In this document: in pieces, positions 39,185 to 48,200 of the stretch | How the letters are laid out: each line of letters begins with the position of its first letter | Position numbering within the stretch: position 1 is the stretch's first letter | Assembly (NCBI RefSeq): GCF_005889735.1 | Contig: NZ_VCKY01000015.1 | Location: forward strand, 19,268 to 83,267 | Origin: Nonomuraea turkmeniaca | GTDB lineage: Bacteria > Actinomycetota > Actinomycetes > Streptosporangiales > Streptosporangiaceae | Length of the DNA stretch: 64,000 nucleotides | Direction of reading: 5' to 3' | Made by a program: the position numbers and the translations under genes | The notes under the pieces: model-generated | What the model was told of the DNA's origin: nothing | What the model saw: only the letters and a program-made list of their open reading frames with translations | Databases searched by the model: none

Positions 39185-39255
39185 CTGTAAATTCACACTT
39201 AATGTTGCCGCTCTGATCGTGAGCACCGGGCGGTTTTCTGTCAACTGGCACTTAA
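39185..39255. repeat. Pair of 18-bp direct repeats flanking the operon promoter
   Basis: CTGTAAATTCACACTTAA (39185-39202) and CTGTCAACTGGCACTTAA (39238-39255) match at 14 of 18 positions, with CACTTAA identical. They start 53 bp apart, about five helical turns. The second copy covers the TTGACA hexamer; the first is just beyond the start site. They are a likely binding site for a regulator. The rest of the 253-bp gap (39147-39399) holds nothing else I can support. Confidence 0.5.
39216..39244 (-). promoter_or_regulatory. Promoter of the 300-residue protein/VAO oxidase operon
   Basis: On the minus strand TTGACA (39244-39239), a perfect -35, and CACGAT (39221-39216) are 17 bp apart. The start would be near 39209, leaving a 60-nt leader ending in a strong ribosome binding site. 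Confidence 0.55.
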
Positions 39256-39399
39256 CAGATAGGGTATGGATCCCTCGCCGAGAGGTCAGGCCGTGGCGTG
39301 AACGGGCGACTTCCCGCACGTGAATCCCGCGTTTCGGGCCGTGGATGATCTAGAGTCCGTACGGTTCGGCAAGCGTGAAGGACAGGCGAGGAGCAGCCC

Positions 39400-41097
39400 G
39401 TGCCGGTGCCTAGAGCCGTGGTCGCGGCCATGTCGCTCGCCTCCGTGCTGCCCGCGTCGCCCGGCGCTGCGCAGGCAAGAGGCGGTCACTGCGTGCTACC
39501 GGAGCACTCCCAGCAGTCCGCCTCTTACCTGATCGATAGTGATTCGTCACTAGACTGGATTCATCCCAATCCGCCGCCTGCCGCGCGGGAGCCGACGGCC
39601 TCGGAGCGACTGGATTTCGCCGGGTTCCCGAACGTGTCCGCCTTCGACGTGGTCCGCCCCGACGGCACGCCGGCACGGAAGGTGATCACGACGTTCACCA
39701 CGAACGTGGACAGGGTCGTCACCCTCACCGGCGAGGCGGCGGTCTCGGACGACGGCGGGGCGACGTTCGGCCCGTCCGGGGCCACGCCGCTGCGGGAAGC
39801 GCCGGTCGAGCTGCTCGACGGCCGGTTCTTCGCCACGGAGTACTACCTGACCGGGACCGGGCCGCACACGGCCCGGCTGGGCGTGCTGACCTCCTCGTCC
39901 GACGACGCCGGCGAGAGCTGGGTCCGCGCCGAGTCGACGCTGTCCACGCCGGACGAGCGGCTGCCGGGCGGGGTCGTGCACGGCGCGCCGGTGCAACTCG
40001 CCGACGGCACGATCCTGATCACCGCGTACGTCCGCTACCGGGACACGGGGGCGCACCAGGCCGAGGTGTACGCCAGCGCGGACGGCGGCAGGACGTTCGC
40101 GCGGCGCGGCGTGATCGCCCGGCCCGCCGGCGGGTTCGCGTACAACGAGGCGACCGTCGCGCAGACGATGGACGGCACCTTGCTGGCGGTCGTGCGGCGC
40201 GAGGGCGGCCCGTACTCGACGCTGCACCACAGCCGCTCGGCCGACGGCGGCCGGACCTGGTCGCCGGTGAGCGAGGTGCGTTTCGCGGGCATGGACTGCG
40301 TGGTGCGCGGGGTGGCGCCGCGACTGCTGCTGATGCCGGACGGAGTGCTGGTGCTCAGCGCGGGGCGGCCGGACAACTGGCTGGCCGTCTCGCCGGACGG
40401 GCTCGGGCACGAGTGGCGGGAGCCGCGGGTGACGTACCACAACCGGGACGGGGTGTGGGACACGCACGGGTCGTCCGGTTACACCGGCGTGGCGGCGGTC
40501 GGGCCGCACCGGCTGATCCAGGTGTTCGACAACTGCAAGCTGCCGGGCGTGGGTGCCGGCGGGCTGCTGAACGAGACGACGTGCCCGGCGCACGGGCGGT
40601 TCGAGCACGGTGGCTGGTACGCGATCAAGCGCCGTCTGTTCACCGTGGCCCCGCCCGGTCCGGGCCTGCTGGACCTCGCCGGCATGCACCGGCGCGGCGA
40701 GCTGTCGATCGACACCACGATGCGCTGGTCCAGCCGGGATCGGCCCAGGACGCGCCCGGAGGCCGCCTTCGACGGCAGCACCGGCTACTGGTCGAGCGCC
40801 ATGGGCCGCCGCGGGCGCTACGTGCTGCATCTGGACCGGCAGTACCCGCTCACCCGCATCGGGCTCAGCCTGCGGCCGGGGCATCCGGCGAACGCGCGCG
40901 TGTACGTCTCCGCGGACGGGCGCTCGTGGGGCGATCCGGTCCTCAGAATCATCGGCAGGACGGATTACGCGCTTCGGTACGACCCTATTTCCCGGACGGG
41001 CCGGCACGTCAAAATCGTCGTGTCACCGACCGCTGACTGCACTCCTGAAACTGGGCGGAGGTGCGCTGTGCTCAACGAGGTCGAGCTCTATTCCTGA
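39400..41097 (+). CDS. Secreted sialidase-superfamily protein with C-terminal discoidin-like domain
   Basis: A 565-residue exported protein, start GTG after GGCGAGGAG, with a signal peptide ending near AQARGG. Four Asp-box-like repeats place it in the six-bladed sialidase fold: SDDGGATF (116), SSDDAGESW (166), SADGGRTF (226) and SADGGRTW (280). FAYNEATVAQTMDGTLLAVV resembles the catalytic-glutamate blade. Residues about 430-565 look like an F5/8 (discoidin) carbohydrate-binding domain. It could be an exo-alpha-sialidase or a related glycosidase; the arginine triad is not obvious, so activity is unproven. It stands alone. Confidence 0.82.
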   Translation: MPVPRAVVAAMSLASVLPASPGAAQARGGHCVLPEHSQQSASYLIDSDSSLDWIHPNPPPAAREPTASERLDFAGFPNVSAFDVVRPDGTPARKVITTFTTNVDRVVTLTGEAAVSDDGGATFGPSGATPLREAPVELLDGRFFATEYYLTGTGPHTARLGVLTSSSDDAGESWVRAESTLSTPDERLPGGVVHGAPVQLADGTILITAYVRYRDTGAHQAEVYASADGGRTFARRGVIARPAGGFAYNEATVAQTMDGTLLAVVRREGGPYSTLHHSRSADGGRTWSPVSEVRFAGMDCVVRGVAPRLLLMPDGVLVLSAGRPDNWLAVSPDGLGHEWREPRVTYHNRDGVWDTHGSSGYTGVAAVGPHRLIQVFDNCKLPGVGAGGLLNETTCPAHGRFEHGGWYAIKRRLFTVAPPGPGLLDLAGMHRRGELSIDTTMRWSSRDRPRTRPEAAFDGSTGYWSSAMGRRGRYVLHLDRQYPLTRIGLSLRPGHPANARVYVSADGRSWGDPVLRIIGRTDYALRYDPISRTGRHVKIVVSPTADCTPETGRRCAVLNEVELYS

Positions 41098-41160
41098 CGG
41101 CCTGACTTCCCATATGTCCACCGCGTCAACGGACGGTGACAGGCCAGGTCGAAGGCCTCT

Positions 41161-41517
41161 TTATAGGGAATTGTCGTGGTCACCGGCGCGCTGCGGCGGA
41201 ATACTCGGGCCCAATCCGTAATGGCGGTAGAGCTCCATCTCCTCCGCCGCGGTCAGGTGCCCGTCGACGTCAATGTGCGGGGCTTCGTGAATCGTTTCCC
41301 GGTCGAAGGGAACGCGGATTTCGTGACCCGACCGGTGGGCGCCGGCCAGCGGCACGAAAGGCTGCCGCATCCCGAGGAACCCCATGCGCACGGTCACCCA
41401 CTGGGGCTCCTCGGTGCGCTCGTCGAGGTAGACCTGGCCGACCTCGCCGATCGGCTCCCCGTCCGGCCCGACGACATGGCATTCGAGCAGATTACGGATC
41501 TCGGTCTGCACGGTCAC
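41161..41517 (-). CDS. PRC-barrel domain protein
   Basis: A 118-residue cytoplasmic protein. It has the PRC-barrel pattern: ECHVVGPDGEPIGEVGQVYL, EEPQWVTVRMGFLG, RQPFVPLAGA and HEIRVPFDRETIHEAPHI, then DGHLTAAEEMELYRHYGL. GTG start after GGGGGG. Such small PRC-barrel proteins are common in actinomycete stress regulons and are often found beside CsbD-like and gas-vesicle-type stress genes. A sigma-B-like promoter lies just upstream. Molecular function unknown. Confidence 0.9.
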   Translation of the reverse strand: MTVQTEIRNLLECHVVGPDGEPIGEVGQVYLDERTEEPQWVTVRMGFLGMRQPFVPLAGAHRSGHEIRVPFDRETIHEAPHIDVDGHLTAAEEMELYRHYGLGPSIPPQRAGDHDNSL

Positions 41518-41558
41518 GACGACCCCCCGATGCGTTGACCCTGCCGTAAATGGGATTA

Positions 41559-41584
41559 ATACCCCATATCGCCCATATGCACAC
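41559..41584 (-). promoter_or_regulatory. Sigma-B-like promoter of the PRC-barrel gene
   Basis: On the minus strand GTGT (41584-41581), a 16-bp spacer and GGGTAT (41564-41559) match the Streptomyces general-stress consensus GNNT-N14-16-GGGTAC/T. The start would be near 41550, about 33 nt before the GTG start. It begins directly after the upstream gene's stop. Confidence 0.6.
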
Positions 41585-42115
41585 TTACTCGCCGTGGAAG
41601 CCGCGCAACTCGGCCAGGTGCTGCTCGAGCGTCGGAGCCGCCGCCTTGGCCAGGGCGACGACCGGCTGGGACGATCCCCCGGAGATCTCCTTCTTGGTGG
41701 CGGCGATCGCGGCCAGGTGCTCGTTGGTCATGGTCGCGATGAACTCCTGGTCGAAGTCCCTGCCCACCGCGTCCCGCAACTGGAGGATCTCCTCCCGCTG
41801 ATGGGCGGAGATCGACCTGGGCAGCTGCACGCCCAGCTGCGTGGCCACCTGGGAGACCTTGACGTCGAACTTGGTGTGGTCCTGGACGAGCATCCTGCCG
41901 ATCGCCTTGATCCGCTTGGTGGAGCCCTTGCCCTGCGCCAGCCGGCCCGCCTGGATCTCGGCGATGTCACCCTGGTGGATGGTCCGCAGCCAGGCGACGT
42001 CCTGCTCGGACGGCGGCGTGTCGGTCTTCGGCGCGAGGGCCGCGGTGTTGGTCGGGACCTCGGCGCATCCGGCCAGCGCGGCGACGGCGAGCAAGAGGGT
42101 CAGGCGTGTACGCAT
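41585..42115 (-). CDS. DUF4142-type lipoprotein
   Basis: A 176-residue lipoprotein. The signal peptide ends in a lipobox, LLAVAALAGC, so it is probably anchored in the outer leaflet of the membrane. The mature part carries the DUF4142 pattern: DVAWLRTIHQGDIAEIQAGR, KAIGRMLVQDHTKFDVKVSQ and DFDQEFIATMTNEHLAAI, helical with conserved His and Asp. The ATG at 42115 follows AGGAA. A second DUF4142 protein lies at 54962-55519. Family function unknown; often linked to stress or envelope maintenance. Confidence 0.9.
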   Translation of the reverse strand: MRTRLTLLLAVAALAGCAEVPTNTAALAPKTDTPPSEQDVAWLRTIHQGDIAEIQAGRLAQGKGSTKRIKAIGRMLVQDHTKFDVKVSQVATQLGVQLPRSISAHQREEILQLRDAVGRDFDQEFIATMTNEHLAAIAATKKEISGGSSQPVVALAKAAAPTLEQHLAELRGFHGE

Positions 42116-42223
42116 GGGCGTTCCTATGGCATGGTGACACTGATCCACTACGCAGGGTAACGGTCCCTTTGGCGCGGCCCCAGCATTCCGGTGGCCCGGG
42201 CGCGTCCCGGGATCGATGTGACG

Positions 42224-43387
42224 TCAGGAGCCTCGGGCCGGGGAGCGGAAGCTCAGCTCCAGGGTGGTGTGCTGCTTGCGGATGACGATCCCCTCGGCGT
42301 CCGCCTGCCCCGGGTAGGCCTTCACCCGCAGGTCGCCCGCCTGCGGGCGGCCCGCCTCGTCCCAGGCCGCGACGTGCCCGGCCAGATCGGCCGCCAGCCT
42401 GGCGCCGGCGCCGCCGTGGCCGCGGGCGACCAGGAAGCCCTCGGCCGCCAGCACGGCGATGCTGTCACCCTCGACGAGGCCGGCGCTGATCGCCGGCCCG
42501 GCGGCCGTCTGGCCGCTGAGCGCGCACCAGCGCGGCTCGTGCAGGGCCAGCCACAACGACATGCCCATGCCGATCACGGGCACGGGTGCGGGCTCCTCGA
42601 CCTTGGTGGTGATCTCGGTGGGCGCGGCGTCGAGCGCGGCGGCCACGTCGCCGAGCTTGCGCGGCCCGGGAAGCGCCAGCATGAGCTCGGGATCCCGCCG
42701 CAGCACGATGACCACCTCGGGCCCGGCGAACGGCCCTCGCATCCGCATGAACCCGCACGGGGCCACCGACCGGCTCACCCAGTGCCCGTCATCGCGTTCC
42801 ATGGCCACGGACACCTGCACGCCGCGCAGGTCGAGCGGCACCACCAGCCGCCCGTCCGGGCGCAGTTGGGCCAGCCAGGCGGGAGCCAGGTCCCACACGC
42901 CGACCGTGGCGATGAGCCGGTCGTACGGGGCCAGCTCGGGATGGCCGGCGGCCCCGTCCCCGCGCACCACCTCCACCCGGGACTCCCCCGCGGCCGCCAG
43001 GTGCTCCCTGGCCCCGGCGACCAGGTCCTCGTCGATGTCGACGCTCACGACGCGCCCCTCAGGGCCGACCAGGCGGGCGAGCAATGCGGCGTTGTAGCCG
43101 GTGCCCGCGCCGATCTCCAGCACCCGGTGCCCGAGCGCCACGTCGAGCTGGTCGAGCATGGTGGCCATGATGGCGGGCTGTGACGAGGAGCTGATGGGCC
43201 GGCCCTCGTCGTCGCGTTTGGTCACGATGGGCTCGTCGCGGTAGGCGTCCTGGGGTTCGACGCCGGGCACGAAAAGGTGGCGCGGCACGTCACGCATGGC
43301 CGCGGCCACGGGCTCGCTGACGTGCTGGCGCTCCCGCAGCAGCGCCACCATGGCTTCCCTCTGCGTCGCGCAGTCCATGACCCCCAT
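42224..43387 (-). CDS. PIMT-family methyltransferase with C-terminal extension
   Basis: A 387-residue enzyme. The N-terminal 210 residues are a protein-L-isoaspartate O-methyltransferase domain: VPRHLFVPG, a DGRPISSSSQPAIMATMLDQL substrate segment and the SAM-binding VLEIGAGTGYNAALLARLVG. The C-terminal 170 residues are an extra domain, as in actinobacterial PIMT-like methyltransferases, some of which are linked to FxLD-type lanthipeptides. No precursor or lanthionine synthetase gene is nearby. It could repair isoaspartate or modify a peptide elsewhere. Start ATG 43387, with an ATG at 43378 as alternative. Confidence 0.87.
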   Translation of the reverse strand: MGVMDCATQREAMVALLRERQHVSEPVAAAMRDVPRHLFVPGVEPQDAYRDEPIVTKRDDEGRPISSSSQPAIMATMLDQLDVALGHRVLEIGAGTGYNAALLARLVGPEGRVVSVDIDEDLVAGAREHLAAAGESRVEVVRGDGAAGHPELAPYDRLIATVGVWDLAPAWLAQLRPDGRLVVPLDLRGVQVSVAMERDDGHWVSRSVAPCGFMRMRGPFAGPEVVIVLRRDPELMLALPGPRKLGDVAAALDAAPTEITTKVEEPAPVPVIGMGMSLWLALHEPRWCALSGQTAAGPAISAGLVEGDSIAVLAAEGFLVARGHGGAGARLAADLAGHVAAWDEAGRPQAGDLRVKAYPGQADAEGIVIRKQHTTLELSFRSPARGS

Positions 43388-43547
43388 TGTCCACGCCCCC
43401 CGTCACGCCCCGCCCGCCTGCACGTCGGGAAATCCCGTACAAGATCGCGTGAGAACAGTTGGTAAAGAACGAGCTAATAAGGGTTGAGGGCGGATAAGGG
43501 GGGAAGGGCAGCCAACTCCTGAACGTCGACCGTGAGGAGGAGCCGTA

Positions 43548-43847
43548 GTGCTCACCCTGACAGCCAACGCAGCACAGGCGATTCGCGATTTGACCGCGTC
43601 CGCGCCGGATGCGGCCCAGAGCGGGATTCGCATCTCGTCTCAGGGCGAGAACGCGACTTCGCTCACCCTTTCGCTGGCCACCGCGCCCGAACCGGCTGAT
43701 GCGATCGTGGAGACCGAGGGGGCGCGGGTCTACCTGGACCCTGTGGCCGCCACCGTGCTTGACGACAAGGCTCTCGATGCCGGAGCCGATGACCAGGGCA
43801 GCGTGTCGTTCCTGGTCACCGACCAGTCCGGCGGATACGACACCTGA
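43548..43847 (+). CDS. HesB/IscA-like protein lacking the cluster cysteines
   Basis: A 99-residue protein with the HesB/IscA-type fold: LTANAAQAIRDLTASAP, SGIRISS, SLTLSLA, VETEGARVYLDPVAATVLDD. None of the three cysteines that bind iron-sulfur in A-type carriers is present; there is not one cysteine in the protein. The GTG start follows a perfect GGAGGAG site. It stands alone before a terminator. Cys-less HesB-like proteins recur in actinomycetes, and the role must differ from cluster delivery. Confidence 0.85.
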   Translation: MLTLTANAAQAIRDLTASAPDAAQSGIRISSQGENATSLTLSLATAPEPADAIVETEGARVYLDPVAATVLDDKALDAGADDQGSVSFLVTDQSGGYDT

Positions 43848-43859
43848 CACGACACGGGC

Positions 43860-43892
43860 GCCCCGCCGCGGCCTGCCAGGCCGCGGCGGGGC
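43860..43892. terminator. Strong bidirectional terminator
   Basis: A 15-bp perfect stem (43860-43874 with 43878-43892) closes a 3-nt GCC loop, between the convergent HesB-like and acetylxylan esterase genes. Very stable and ideally placed. Confidence 0.85.
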
Positions 43893-43898
43893 CGCCGC

Positions 43899-44879
43899 TC
43901 AGCTGCCGGAGAGCAGCTTGTGCAGGTAGCGCAGCTGTTCCTCGGACTGGAAGCCGCCGCCGCCCTCGTGGTTGTTCCAGGGCCAGACGGTGATCTCCTT
44001 GGGGCCCTGCCAGTGGTTGTACGCGGCGAACACCGTCGACGGCGGGCACACGTCGTCCATCAGCGCGACCGAGTACAACGCGGGCACCTGGCCGCGCGCG
44101 GCGAAGTTCATGCCGTCGAAGTACGCCAGCGTGCGGAACACCTGCTCGGCGCTGTCCCTGCGGGTGGCCAGGAACCGGACCAGCTCCTGGTACGGGTCGC
44201 GCCCGGTGATCTCGACCGCCCGCCGGAAGTGCGTCAGGAACGGCACGTCGATGAGCGCCGCCTGGACGGCCGGATGCAGCGCGGCCGTGGCCTGGGCGAT
44301 GCCGCCGCCCTGGCTGCCGCCCGAGACCACGATGCGGCCCCCGTCGACCGCCGGGTGCTCCAGCGCCGCGTCCACGGCTCGGACGGCGTCGGTGAAGACC
44401 CGCCGGTAGTAGTAGTCCTCGGGGTCGAGGATGCCGCGGGTCATCATGCCGGGCGCCTGCGGGTTGCCGCTGCCGTGCGGGTCGCCCGTGGTGCCCGGGC
44501 TGCCCACGTTGCCGCCGCCGTGGCCGCGGGTCTCCATCACGAACACCGCGTACCCGGCCGCGGGCCAGAACAGGTGGTCCTTGGGGAACCCGCGCCCGCC
44601 GCTGTAGCCGATGTAGTGCATCACGCACGGCACCGGCCCGTCCGCCCCGCGCGGCAGCAGGAACCAGCCGTTGATCCGGTGCCCGCCCCAGCCGGCGAAC
44701 GACACCTCGAACACGTCCACGGCGGCGAAGGGCAGGTCGTACGGGACGTACTCGGCCGCCAGGTCGAACTCCCTGGCCTCGGCCAGGGTGCGGGACCAGA
44801 AGTCGTCGAAGTCCGCGGGCTCGTCGCGGTCGGGGAGGTAGGCGCGAAGCTTCTCAAGCGGCAAGTCGAACAGTGGCAC
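43899..44879 (-). CDS. Acetylxylan esterase (carbohydrate esterase family 7)
   Basis: A 326-residue alpha/beta hydrolase of the AXE1/cephalosporin-C deacetylase family. It removes acetyl groups from xylo-oligosaccharides. The triad is visible: Ser in VVSGGSQGGGIAQA, Asp in LMDDVCPPST and His in NNHEGGG. The family start, LPDRDEPADFDDFWSRTLAEA, is present, and RGQG-type surroundings (ETRGHGGGNVGSPG) form the oxyanion hole. No signal peptide, so it works inside the cell on imported acetylated sugars. A LacI-like operator lies 49 bp upstream. Confidence 0.93.
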   Translation of the reverse strand: MPLFDLPLEKLRAYLPDRDEPADFDDFWSRTLAEAREFDLAAEYVPYDLPFAAVDVFEVSFAGWGGHRINGWFLLPRGADGPVPCVMHYIGYSGGRGFPKDHLFWPAAGYAVFVMETRGHGGGNVGSPGTTGDPHGSGNPQAPGMMTRGILDPEDYYYRRVFTDAVRAVDAALEHPAVDGGRIVVSGGSQGGGIAQATAALHPAVQAALIDVPFLTHFRRAVEITGRDPYQELVRFLATRRDSAEQVFRTLAYFDGMNFAARGQVPALYSVALMDDVCPPSTVFAAYNHWQGPKEITVWPWNNHEGGGGFQSEEQLRYLHKLLSGS

Positions 44880-44927
44880 GGGCTCTCCAATCCCATCGAA
44901 GATGGTGATATTTCATCCCATCATGGC

Positions 44928-44941
44928 GGAAAGCGCTATCC
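44928..44941. promoter_or_regulatory. LacI-family operator candidate
   Basis: GGAAAGCGCTATCC is a near-perfect palindrome (one mismatched pair) with the central GCGC of LacI-family sugar repressors (consensus-like GAAAGCGCTTTC). It lies between the esterase gene (minus, from 44879) and the small gene at 45000. Confidence 0.5.
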
Positions 44942-44999
44942 CGGTCCCCTACTTCCACCGCGTCCGGTGAAAGCTCCGCTCCAGGGTAGGGGTGATCGC

Positions 45000-45275
45000 G
45001 TGAGCAGACACGTCGTCCAGATCCCCTACTCCCACGTCCATCCCGGCTTGATCCTGGACGCCCCCGCGGACGCCCCCGACTTCCTGGTGCTCTTCGGCGA
45101 CGACTCGGAGTCGCGGGCGCAGCTGATGAGGGACGACACGGGGCGGCCGGTGCTCAGGATGGGCGGGTACATGACGGCCCAGGGCACGGTCATCGACGAG
45201 CGCGTGTGGACGGTACGCGAGGCCGCCCGGCACGGCGACCGCGTCCGCCTCCGCCTGGGCCACTCCCTCCCGTAG
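45000..45275 (+). CDS. Small hypothetical protein, 91 residues
   Basis: The GTG at 45000 has a GGTAGGGG site. Codon use is normal. The protein reads VSRHVVQIPYSHVHPGLILD, then PDFLVLFGDD and GGYMTAQGTVIDERVWTV, a small beta-rich protein without signal peptide or membrane segment. No family is recognised. It faces the esterase divergently and shares the intergenic region with the LacI-like operator. Function unknown. Confidence 0.55.
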   Translation: MSRHVVQIPYSHVHPGLILDAPADAPDFLVLFGDDSESRAQLMRDDTGRPVLRMGGYMTAQGTVIDERVWTVREAARHGDRVRLRLGHSLP

Positions 45276-45295
45276 CCCCGCCGGGGCGCGCGATC

Positions 45296-48200
45296 TCAGG
45301 ATTGGGCCTGGGGATGCGGGGACGGGCGGGTGGCGGCGCAGGAGCCGGCCTTGGTGGAGGCCACCTTCCACTCCGCCCCCGGGAAAGGGCTCATGAAGTG
45401 CGTCAGCAGGTCCACCGCGTAGTCGGGCGCCTGCCCGCCGGGGTCGAGCAGGGACACCATCTGGGGCCCGTCGGCGCCGCGCAACGTGATCGAGTTCCCG
45501 GCGCCCCCGGCCGCGAAGCCCGGCTTGGCGTCCACGGTCACGCACGCCAGGCTGATCCCGGCCGCCTTGACCTCCTGCTTGGCCCCGATCCGTCGCATCC
45601 GCTGGTCGTAGCGGCGCAGCGCGAGCGACGTCGTGGGCCCGAGCCGCATCGAGTCGCGGAAGACGTCGTTGCCGAGCTCCCTGCTCAGCTTGACCTCCAG
45701 CGCCACGTCCGGCCGCAGGTCCACGCCCTTGGCGGTGAGGTGGAGCCGCTCGTAGTCCCCCTCGAAGCCCGGAGCGACGTATCCGAGCGCCGGCGGCGCC
45801 TTCAGGCCGAACGGGATCTTGCCGGGCCGGACGCGCAGCCAGGACACCCGCCGGACCGACAGCCCGAGGTTCTTGACCGAGCTGGCCCCGAGCCCGAAGG
45901 TCCCGCCGAGGTGATACGTCAGGAACCCGGTGGTGTACGGGATCTCCTTGCTCACCGCGATGCCCTGCCGGGCGACGGGATCCACCGTGAGCCCGCCGCG
46001 CACCGCGATGCGGCCCGTGGGCACCGGCCTGGAGACGAGGTCGAGGGTCTGGTCGGGGTTGAGCCTGATCGTGGTGTCGGCGGCCAGGTCCGTCACCGAG
46101 AACGACACGTCGCCGTACCGCTTTTGCGGGTCCACCAGCCCGCCCTCGACGCCGAGATACCCGTCGAGGGTGCTGACGCCGCCCTCCGCCTTGTACGTGA
46201 CGGCCGGCACGCCGAGCCCGGCGGCGGAGGCGTCCGCGTCCACCCCGAACCGGGCGGGCACGTCACCGAACCGCAGCTCCCCCGTGCCCTTGCCGGCCAG
46301 CGTGACCTTGGCGACGAGACGCTTGACGGCGGCCGAGTTCTGCACGCGGATGCGGGTCTGGGCGCCGTACGTGCCCTGGATGTTCACGGCTGCGGGCACC
46401 GGGTTGATCGCCACGTGGCCGCGCAGGTCACCGGTCTCGGCCGTCACGTCGAGCGCGCCGAGCGTGGCGGCGGGCTCGATGCGGTACGCGGCCTGGACCA
46501 CATTGCCCTGCCCGACGCCGAACGGCCCCAGCGACATGCTGGTGATCTTGGATGGGAGGCCGGTCAGCGTGGCCCTGGCCTTGATCGGCACGGGTGACAG
46601 GACGCTGCTGGCGAGGTACACCCCCAGGCTCCGGCGACGCGGGCTGAAGCCCGAGAACGCGAACGTCTTGGCCGCCAGGTCCACCGACACCTGATCGGGC
46701 AGCCCGGTCACGTCGAGGTAGCCCTGCAGCCCGAAGCAGCCGCGGTCGGGTGTGCAGAAGGGCCCCGGCGCGCAACCGGAGGTCCCGGCCGCGCAGCCGC
46801 CGTCCACCAGCGACACCCCGCCCGGCAGGGCCGGCGCGGCGCGCATCTTCCGCAGCGCCGCCGTCTTCCCGAGCCAGGCGCGGGCACGCACGTCCAGGCG
46901 GGAGCCGGAGTACGTGAGCCTGCCGTCGGCGGCCGAGACCGCGAGGCGGCCCGGCACGGGGCCGAGGCTGCCGATCAGGCCGTAGCGCACGTCCCCCTGG
47001 GTGACGTCGGCGTCCACGGCGAGGGTCTGCCTGGCCGAGCGGAAGTCCGCGGTGAACCCCTGCGCCGCCGGGCTGAACTCGACCTGTGACAGCCCCTTGA
47101 CCAGCACGCTGGCGTCCAGGTCGCCGGACGCCTGGTCGTAGTGCGCCGCCAGGTGCGGCCCCGTGGGCGACGTGGCGCCGTCATGGTTGGTGAAGGCCAG
47201 CGCGGCCGAGCCGACCGGCCCCGACAGGCCACGGAAGCGGTATGAGGCGGCGTTCCACGAGGCGTCGAAGCGGGCCGGCACGCCGGTCACCTCGGCGGCG
47301 GCCCTGACGTAGCGGTCGCCGAGCTTGGCTCTGGCCAGCGCGGTCACCTTGGCGACCGGCGTGTCCGCGGTCCAGGCGAGCGTCTGGGCCTTGGTGTCGG
47401 CGACCAGTTCGACATGCTTGCGCACGCCTTCGACGGTGGCGCGCACGTCGTCGCCGGTGCCGCCGCTGTCACGGCTCGACGTTACGGGCGCTTTATTGGC
47501 ATAAATCTTGATTTGGCGGATCTTGGAGGACGAGTCGACCTTGACCGTCGTGCGTTCGCCCAGTTCCCACGACGCCTTCACGTCGTCACGCACGCCGAGC
47601 ACGGTGCCGTCGATCGTGGGCCCCGACCTGACGTTCGCGTACGCGGCCCGAAGCTTGTCGATCGTGCCGCTGGCCTGGTATTGGGCCTTCCTGGCCGCCG
47701 GGTCGAGCGTGACGTCCACGGTGGCGGGCGTGTTGGAGATCTCCAGCCGGGCCAGGTGCGTGCCGTCGATGCTGGCCGCGCCCACGAACGACCGGCCGCT
47801 GGAGTCCACCTCCAGGTGGGCGTGCGGCACGGCCCCGTACGTGACGTCGAAGCCGGACAGCCCCGTCAGCAGCCCCGACACCCCGACCGCCGCACCATTC
47901 TTGATCATGGTGACGTGGCCGCCGCGCGGGCTGGAGATCGCGCCCTCGTTGCGCTGCAGCACCACCGCGAACCTGCCGATGGGCGAGCTGGTCGTGTGCG
48001 TGACGCGGTGCTCGGCCAGGTCGTTGACCAGGCGCACCTTGGCGGGCAGGTCGCTCAGCTCGGCGCGCAGGACGGTCTTGTCGGCGTTCCTGTCGAAGAA
48101 GACCAGGTCGGCGGCGCCGGCGCGGGGGCGGCCCGAGTCGACGGACAGGGTCTGCTTGCCGTTGGCCGCGGTGTACTTGGCGGTGAGGGTGGGCGGGACC

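Noticed and set aside
43428..43439. Palindrome CGGGAAATCCCG as an operator of the HesB-like gene
   Set aside because: Arms are only five bases, it is more than 100 bp from the start, and I see no promoter beside it.
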